From Sciurus carolinensis (taxonomy: Eukaryota > Chordata > Mammalia > Rodentia > Sciuridae): 64,000 nt of DNA. The DNA is taken from contig NC_062214.1 of assembly GCF_902686445.1 (NCBI RefSeq), positions 89,384,738 to 89,448,737 of the forward strand, in the 5' to 3' direction. Below are positions 61,601 through 64,000 of this stretch, piece after piece. Below the pieces are notes generated by a model. That model did no database searches and was not told the DNA's origin. It saw only the letters and a program-made list of their open reading frames with translations. How positions within the stretch are numbered: the stretch's first letter is position 1; each line of letters opens with the position of its first letter. The position numbers and the translations under genes are program-made.

Positions 61601-62268
61601 TTTCACTGTTATACATTTCAAACATGTAACTCCAAACTTAACTATGATTAACACATGTTCATGTTACTTGACTAAGAGGTTTAAATATTTCAAGAAAAGT
61701 ATAAGTATGGTGCATGTTTTCATTTGTCCCACAAATTTCCATTTCTTTCCATCATCACTCCTTTCCCTCAAATACATCTTTCCGCTTATGGCTTCAGAAA
61801 CATGCCAGAATATTCTATCCTTATCTCATGATATACATTTAGAAAGAACAGGGCTTGAGTTTATTTAATTTGGTCTACATACTGCTAAATGAATACTTAG
61901 AGGGACTATCATAACACACTTTCTGTACTTTTTAATTGACTGTTGAAAGAACTCTCTCTAGATGGGAACTTGGATCCTCATCTACAAAGATTTTTTTTTC
62001 AACTTTAATAAACACTTTAAAGCATAGTAGAGGGAGACAGCACATAATATTTATTCATCCTCAGATGGAAAAGTACAATTCAGTTTGGTTGAACACATTA
62101 AATGACACACCATGCAATGCCATAGCCTACTTAATGACATTCTGGCAAAGCATTATCTTCATCGTGCAAAAGAAAACAGGTTTGTTCTGGGCAAAAAAGG
62201 ATTAAATTCAACAAGTACACTTCAACACTCAGAAAGCACTCTACTTTGCAAGACAACATGCCAGATAG

Positions 62269-62301
<33 letters not shown>

Positions 62302-63404
62302 ACCTCATTCAGATGGAGAGAGTTCAGTGGAGTAAATGAGATAATGAAGTACCACAAATGGGCTGGGGTTGTGGCTCAGTGGTACAGTGCTTGCCTAGCA
62401 CGTGTGAGGCTTTGGGTTCGATTCTCGATACCACCTAAAAATAAATAAAGGTATTGTGTCCATCTACAACTAAATATATTTTTAAAGGGGAGGAAAGTAC
62501 CATTGATGTCAAAGATCCTGGATTAAGGATGACTGTAGAAAGAACATTCCAGACCTAAAACTCCAGTTCCTCAAAGTCCTGAACTCTGGATATGGTTTGC
62601 TTAAAGACGTAGGGGTTCACAAGCCCTGGATTCTTCACTAACAGGGGGCTTTGGCTTGCTCACATTAAGGAGTCAATGAGATCAACGTAAATGCTAATGT
62701 AACTTAAGATAATTTTTATGTTCTCTGTGCAACTCAGCAAACCTTATTCATAGGCTTCAAAACGTAGGGGGGGGATCACTTTCTCAGGGTCTGGCATGAT
62801 TTCCATCACTGAACGGTTGGGAGGGGTGTGCGCCTCCCAGGAGGCGGGGAGGCTTGAGAACGTCCGAGGGGCCTGACTGGACTCCTCAGGTCAGTGCTGG
62901 ACGTCCAGCCACGGCCCAGAAGACCACTGACACACGGACTTCAGACACCAACAAGCTCATCACACGTCTCAAAGGGCCTCCGCCAACTTCGAACCCCGAC
63001 GGCCAGGCCTCCAGAACCGAACTGGGCTCCACCAGGCCGTTGAGAGCGAACAAAGGAGTCCGGGGCACCATCCGAGTCCCGAGCCGGACTCACAGAGCAC
63101 CCGAAGGCACCTGCAGCCCTCGGGAGTCGTGAGCTGGAGCCCGGATCTGAGGGTGAGCCTAGAAAAAGGCCAATACGCCGTGAGCGAACTGCTTTCGCAG
63201 ATCTCGCTGGCGCACTGCAGGCTCTTCGGCGCGCACACGGACAAAGGGGGCGGCGACCCCGGCGGGTAGCCGGAGCCGCGATCCCGCGCGCTTCCCGCCG
63301 CCGGACCCGGCCTTTACCTGCACGTCACTCAGCTCCACGCGCAGATACAGCTCGCGATGTCGCTGAGCCCAGTACACGTGAGGCGTCAGCACCTGATTCT
63401 CCAT
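34606..63404 (-). CDS. HACD3: HACD3, very-long-chain (3R)-3-hydroxyacyl-CoA dehydratase 3 (11 coding exons, complete)
   Basis: In transcript order the coding exons are 63404-63318, 52950-52908, 50778-50705, 49377-49213, 47819-47768, 45404-45294, 41130-41003, 38634-38522, 37816-37710, 37112-36981 and 34682-34606. They total 1,089 nt (362 residues plus TAA), the human length as I know it. Residues 1-95 form a CS (p23-like) domain. A charged helical linker (about 110-140) follows, and then a multi-pass membrane dehydratase domain with hydrophobic segments near 149-170, 189-209, 225-257, 274-292 and 322-343. The family catalytic Tyr and Glu fit Y286 and E293 in YPLGCLAE. The protein ends KKKKIH, a KKxx ER-retrieval signal. 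It catalyses the third step of very-long-chain fatty-acid elongation in the ER; the B-ind1 name reflects a reported link to Rac1 signalling. All introns are GT-AG except intron 6, which is GC-AG. Confidence 0.98.
34780..34967 (-). repeat. B1-ID composite SINE
   Basis: Antisense, in HACD3 intron 10: TTTCTTTC-rich tail, CCACTGAGCTAAATCCCCAG and B1 half ending GTGTGTGCCACCACAC. Confidence 0.9.
35300..35436 (-). repeat. B1-ID composite SINE, internal deletion
   Basis: ID half (GGTACTGGGGATTGAACCC) joined directly to the distal end of B1 (GCAGCCTCCTGAGTGCTGAG). Most of the B1 half is missing. Confidence 0.85.
35561..35686 (+). repeat. B1 SINE
   Basis: AAGCTGGGCACAGTAGCACG start, CAGCTACTCAGGAGGCTGAG and CAAGACTCCGTCTTAAATAA end. 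Confidence 0.85.
35735..35857 (+). repeat. MIR fragment
   Basis: GGATTTAAGAGTCAGAAATT then CACCTTAGTTTCCTCATTCG in MIR order. Confidence 0.65.
35921..35969 (-). repeat. ID SINE fragment
   Basis: Only the head half remains: ACATGCTAAGCACATGCTCT to TATAGTCACAGCCC. Confidence 0.7.
36315..36441 (-). repeat. B1 SINE
   Basis: GATGCCCAGGGTGGTCTCGA with end CACCACACCCAGCTCC. Confidence 0.85.
36463..36580 (-). repeat. ID SINE with extended tail
   Basis: Tail complement TTCAGTTGTTGATAGACC then GGTGCTGAGGATCAAATCC. Confidence 0.9.
36725..36826 (-). repeat. ID SINE
   Basis: T-run, GGTGCTGGGGATCAAACCC and CACTGAGCTACATCCACCCC. Confidence 0.88.
36981..37112 (-). CDS. HACD3: HACD3 exon 10
   Basis: 132 nt complete Ala294 and encode VSVIQSIPIFNETGRF...IYLIMLFL, into the last membrane segment. 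Acceptor TTTTCAG, donor GTAAGT. Confidence 0.97.
37710..37816 (-). CDS. HACD3: HACD3 exon 9 (catalytic exon)
   Basis: 107 nt encode YPFYMLSCIDMDWKVL...YPLGCLAE. It contains the YPxGxxxE signature whose Tyr and Glu are the proposed catalytic pair of the dehydratase family (Phs1-type). Donor GTATTT. Confidence 0.97.
38522..38634 (-). CDS. HACD3: HACD3 exon 8
   Basis: 113 nt encode residues 221-257 (LLGRNFILFIIFGTMEE...WSSIEIF) and two bases of Arg258. Covers membrane segments 3 and 4. Donor GTGGGT. Confidence 0.97.
38660..38960. other. Very AT-rich block in HACD3 intron 7
   Basis: TA-dinucleotide-rich, especially 38820-38885; nothing else recognised. Confidence 0.5.
39110..39349 (+). repeat. 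B1-ID composite SINE with (AAAAT)n linker
   Basis: The linker between the B1 and ID halves has expanded to about six AAAAT units (39217-39249). The 3' tail is (AAT)n then (ATT)n. Confidence 0.9.
39388..39489 (-). repeat. B1 SINE
   Basis: GAGACAGGGTCTCACTGTGT to GCATCACCACACCCAG, directly after the composite above. Confidence 0.88.
39517..40110 (-). repeat. Antisense LINE-1 relic
   Basis: L1 3' region read backwards: GCTGTACAACCACACTACCA, CATGAGTAGAATCATACAGT, CATGTTGTAGGATATGTCA, and an ORF2-like piece with AATTACATTAAATCTATAAG. Confidence 0.75.
40166..40378 (+). repeat. B1-ID composite SINE
   Basis: Full-length B1 half; the ID half is weak (GCTGCTAATGTAAGTCAATGG) with a good GGGTTCAATCCCCAG. 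Confidence 0.9.
40394..40475 (+). repeat. ID SINE
   Basis: GGGGGTTGGGGATATAGTTC head, GGGTTTGATCCC B box; 15 bp after the composite. Confidence 0.88.
41003..41130 (-). CDS. HACD3: HACD3 exon 7
   Basis: 128 nt complete Glu178 and encode SFYDTFHSVADMMYFCQ...VMPSLIQ, the second membrane segment with the conserved VVETINAAIG stretch. Donor GTATAG. Confidence 0.97.
41633..41762 (-). repeat. ID SINE with extended tail
   Basis: TTTTTAGTTGTTGATGGATC tail complement and GGTGCTGAGAATTGAACCC. Confidence 0.9.
41763..44210. other. HACD3 intron 6, AT-rich, no recognised repeat
   Basis: About 2.4 kb unusually free of SINEs for this window. No exon, RNA gene or transposon was identified. Confidence 0.4.
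44211..44338 (-). repeat. B1 SINE
   Basis: TTTTGAGACAGGGTCTCACT, then GATGCCCAGGCTAGTC, ending ATCACCACGCCA. Confidence 0.9.
45294..45404 (-). CDS. HACD3: HACD3 exon 6, with a GC donor
   Basis: 111 nt complete Thr141, encode LTSLKKGYLFMYNL...RFFILGK (first membrane segment), and give one base of Glu178. The splice junction reads AAAAG|GCAAGT on the - strand, so the intron starts with GC. The next exon begins AG, restoring GAG (Glu). Confidence 0.96.
46598..46697 (+). repeat. ID SINE with (CAT)n
   Basis: Intact head GGGCTGGGGATATAGCTCAG. The B-box end has expanded to ATCATCATCATCATC. Confidence 0.88.
46698..46745. repeat. TA/CA-rich microsatellite
   Basis: ATATATATGCATATATATAC followed by ACATATACATACATG; continues from the ID tail. 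Confidence 0.85.
47056..47258 (+). repeat. B1-ID composite SINE
   Basis: ACTGAGCGTGGTGGCACACA start; linker CTCTAAATAAAATACATAAC; ID half with GGATGTGGCTCAGTGGTC. Confidence 0.92.
47768..47819 (-). CDS. HACD3: HACD3 exon 5 (52 nt)
   Basis: Encodes EEERLNKLRLESQGSPE and one base of Thr141; a charged, probably coiled-coil linker before the first membrane segment. Donor GTAAGT. Confidence 0.96.
47820..49212. other. HACD3 intron 4, no recognised repeat
   Basis: Unique AT-rich sequence. The open frame at 47915-48169 has no known domain. Confidence 0.4.
49213..49377 (-). CDS. HACD3: HACD3 exon 4
   Basis: 165 nt encode residues 69-123 (PVYKLTQRQV...MELRAK), the end of the CS domain and the start of the charged linker, which carries the WWERL motif. 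Phase 0 at both ends; donor GTTAGT. Confidence 0.97.
50340..50490 (+). repeat. LINE-1 3' end, sense, very short
   Basis: G-rich tract (50338-50361), then ACATCATTGCCCTATG and CATGTATCCCATTTGTATAC, ending in poly(A). This is the opposite orientation of the L1 3' end type at 5,735-6,022. Confidence 0.7.
50705..50778 (-). CDS. HACD3: HACD3 exon 3
   Basis: 74 nt complete Ala44 and encode QGHGAKGDNVYEFHLEF...VKPE in the CS domain. Acceptor CATAG, donor GTATGT. Confidence 0.97.
51153..51254 (-). repeat. Young ID SINE with target duplications
   Basis: Exact 14-bp flanks AAATGTACCATCTT at 51139-51152 and 51255-51268. The A box on - reads TAGCTCAATTGG. Confidence 0.95.
51775..51877 (-). repeat. ID SINE
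   Basis: TTTGTTTGTTTG tail, then CAGTATTGGGGACTGAACCC and a CTCCAGCCC end. Confidence 0.85.
52468..52555 (+). repeat. Young ID SINE with target duplications
   Basis: 14-bp flanks AAAAACAGATTATA at 52454-52467 and 52556-52569. The head GGGCTGGGGATATAGCTCAG is intact and the tail is pure A. Confidence 0.95.
52908..52950 (-). CDS. HACD3: HACD3 exon 2 (43 nt)
   Basis: A small exon encoding residues 30-43 (NPAISITENVLHFK) and one base of Ala44. The acceptor reads CACAG and the donor GTCAGT. It is too short for simple ORF scanning and was found by phase and protein match. Confidence 0.96.
52979..53940. other. HACD3 intron 1, part without recognised repeats
   Basis: Nothing recognisable. The open frame at 53505-53813 is not conserved in any way I can see. 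Confidence 0.4.
53941..54134 (-). repeat. B1-ID composite SINE
   Basis: TTAGGTATTGAACCCAGTGG, linker GATTTTTAGAGAGGGTCTTG and B1 end GCTGCCACACCTGG. Confidence 0.88.
54150..54400 (+). repeat. L2 3' end fragment
   Basis: TCAAATGTTAATCCCACTTC, GAGTTCGTTCACAAATGGGA and GTCTATATCCCTAATGCTTC follow the L2 3' order. A T-run interrupts at 54266-54278. Confidence 0.65.
55163..55210 (+). repeat. 24-bp tandem duplication
   Basis: Two adjacent 24-bp units (55163-55186, 55187-55210), each ending TGAAATTTCCAATTC, differ at one base. Confidence 0.95.
55560..55870 (-). repeat. Probable old LINE 3' region, tentative
   Basis: Phrases such as CTTTTTACACAAAAGATAGC and TTAATACCTGCACAATACTC recall old antisense L1 3' ends. 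Family uncertain. Confidence 0.4.
55908..56094 (-). repeat. B1-ID composite SINE
   Basis: GGGTACTGGGGATTGAACCC, with a partly duplicated CATCCCCTACATCCCCAG; B1 end CATGCCACCACACCCAG. Confidence 0.9.
56334..56388 (-). repeat. ID SINE fragment
   Basis: TGTGGTGCTGAGGATTGAAC to CATGCTAGGCAAACAC; the head is lost. Confidence 0.8.
57203..57282 (-). repeat. ID SINE within L2
   Basis: GATGCAGGGGATTGAACCC and CACTAAGCTACATACCCAGTC. Confidence 0.85.
57599..57698 (-). repeat. ID SINE
   Basis: Inserted at the edge of the L1 relic: GGTGTTGAGGATCAAACCC and GAGCCACAACCCCAGCC. Confidence 0.88.
57837..58259 (-). mobile_element. MaLR-type solo LTR (ERVL-MaLR)
   Basis: A non-coding old retroviral-type LTR of about 420 bp. 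On - it runs from TGGTATGATGTGG to a terminal AACA and holds an AATAAA signal (complement of 57898-57913, GGAAGGTTTATTTGGG). The overall plan resembles rodent MT/THE1-like MaLR LTRs. No internal region or open frame is present. Exact ends and subfamily are uncertain. Confidence 0.7.
58969..59100 (-). repeat. ID SINE with extended tail, inside the L1 relic
   Basis: TTTAGTTGTTGATGGACC tail complement and GGGCTGAGAATCGAACCC; head ends ACCCCAGCCC. Confidence 0.9.
59545..59775 (+). repeat. MIR
   Basis: TTACAAAGCACTTTCAAATC, AGAGACTAAGGCTCACAAAG and CACCAGATAGTAAGTGAAG in the correct order. Confidence 0.8.
59776..60763. other. HACD3 intron 1, unassigned
   Basis: No exon or clear repeat was seen. 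Confidence 0.4.
60764..60968 (-). repeat. B1-ID composite SINE
   Basis: AGTACCAGGGATTGAACTTG, linker TATTTTATTTAAAGACAGGG, B1 end GCAACCGCACCTGGC. Confidence 0.92.
60969..62269. other. HACD3 intron 1, AT-rich, unassigned
   Basis: No recognised repeats or exons; open frames (e.g. 61479-61868) are low-complexity Lys/Phe-rich. Confidence 0.4.
62270..62299 (+). repeat. Poly(A) run
   Basis: About 30 consecutive A with no SINE body upstream. Confidence 0.9.
62361..62480 (+). repeat. ID SINE with extended tail
   Basis: GGGCTGGGGTTGTGGCTCAG head, GGGTTCGATTCTC B box, and the tail TGTGTCCATCTACAACTAAA. Confidence 0.92.
62481..63317. other. HACD3 intron 1, 5' part entering the CpG island
   Basis: Unique sequence to about 62,800, then increasingly CpG-rich to the exon 1 donor. 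Open frames in the island look like composition artefacts. Confidence 0.5.
63318..63404 (-). CDS. HACD3: HACD3 exon 1 (start codon exon)
   Basis: 87 coding nt encode residues 1-29 (MENQVLTPHV...LSDVQ), the first strands of the CS domain. The donor GTAAAG starts at 63317; phase 0. Confidence 0.97.
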
Positions 63405-63720
63405 GGCCACAGAGCCCAGGGAGCGAGGAGGCTCGACTCGCTGCGCCTCGCTGCTTCGGGTAGTGAGCCGACAGAGCTGGCCAAACGCAGGCCGCAAACA
63501 CCCGCTCTCCCGAGCGCCCGCAGACCGGCAGCTTCCAGACGCCCCACGCTCGAGGGCCGCGCCTGCGCAGTGACCAGTGGAGCGGGAGGGGGAGGGGGCG
63601 GGGGGAGCCGGTCGGCGCAGGCGGGGAGAGCCGGCCCTGGCAAGCTGACCACCCGGCCCGTTGCGGCCGCACGAGTGCTGATGTGCGCAGCTTCTCCGCG
63701 TTTCCGCGCTTCTTCAGGGC
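63405..63720 (-). promoter_or_regulatory. CpG-island promoter and 5' UTR of HACD3
   Basis: The CpG-rich island extends from about 62,810 into exon 1 and up to 63,720. Upstream of the ATG are an NRF1-like GCGCCTGCGCAG core at 63559-63570 and an Sp1-type GC box at 63594-63604. No TATA box is evident. The transcription start is probably near 63,500-63,600, but this is inferred. Confidence 0.75.
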
Positions 63721-64000
63721 GCTTAAACCTAAAAGACAAACACACACCAATAAAAGCTTAAAAGTGAAAAGTCCCCTCCTAGGATTGATCAGCATGGGGA
63801 AAAGGCTTGGGACTGGTGTCGCAGGAAGGTTCCTCCCATTCTGTTATTCATTAATTCAGCCTTTACCGAGCGCCTACGGTGAGCCTAGGCTTCGAAGCCA
63901 AATCTGAAACAGCAGCAGTAAGATGGTCTCTGCGGTTTGGAAGCCTCAGTCTGTTAAAGGACGCAAGTAATTTCGGACGCATATAGAATGATAATGGCGA
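63721..64000. other. HACD3 upstream flank
   Basis: Includes TTAATTCAGCCTTTACCGAG near 63,850, which may be an old MIR/L2 piece. No gene was recognised. Confidence 0.4.

Noticed and set aside
62854..63132. 92-residue open frame on the + strand in the HACD3 CpG island
   Set aside because: Low-complexity composition in a GC-rich region, antisense to intron 1; no support as a gene.
63325..63795. 156-residue open frame overlapping the HACD3 start, - strand
   Set aside because: A different frame from HACD3 in a GC-rich island, with Arg/Pro/Ala-rich composition. The HACD3 frame is certain.

Overview
This is mammalian nuclear DNA, most likely from a squirrel-family rodent (Sciuridae). Two things point there. 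It is dense with tRNA-Ala-derived ID SINEs and B1-ID composite SINEs (B1-dID/MEN type), and it carries LINE-1 3' ends of a kind I associate with sciurid genomes. The species cannot be fixed from the sequence alone. There is no prokaryotic content, CRISPR array or gene cluster, and I found no new enzymatic or defence system.

Two protein-coding genes fill the window, convergent and tail to tail. INTS14 (VWA9; Integrator subunit 14) is on the + strand, from a CpG-island promoter near 2.6-3.1 kb to a poly(A) signal at 32,692. Its eleven coding exons give a complete 518-residue frame. HACD3 (PTPLAD1/B-ind1; very-long-chain 3-hydroxyacyl-CoA dehydratase 3) is on the - strand, from a CpG-island promoter near 63.4-63.7 kb to a probable poly(A) site near 33,130. 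Its eleven coding exons give a complete 362-residue frame. I derived every exon border from splice sites plus codon phase, and both totals close exactly (1,557 and 1,089 nt including stops). The 3' ends lie only about 400 bp apart. The arrangement matches the human 15q22.31 order HACD3-INTS14.

Layout: 1-2.6 kb, upstream flank with SINE relics; 2.6-3.1 kb, INTS14 promoter; 2.9-32.7 kb, INTS14; 32.7-33.1 kb, intergenic gap; 33.1-63.5 kb, HACD3; 63.4-64.0 kb, HACD3 promoter and flank. Introns are filled with ID, B1 and B1-ID SINEs, older MIR and L2, antisense L1 relics, one MaLR solo LTR and microsatellites.

The most unusual structures are these. (1) A 133-bp segment of INTS14 intron 11 is duplicated, 131/133 identical, into an L1 relic in intron 10, so near-identical direct repeats flank the in-frame 66-nt exon 11. 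(2) HACD3 intron 6 is a GC-AG intron; the nearby GT would break the frame. (3) A young ID lineage is represented by five copies with clean target-site duplications, one of them nested inside a B1-ID composite. (4) A short perfect hairpin inside an L1 relic looks like a template-switch product.

The two genes are not known to work in one pathway. INTS14 acts in the nuclear Integrator complex, and HACD3 in fatty-acid elongation in the endoplasmic reticulum.
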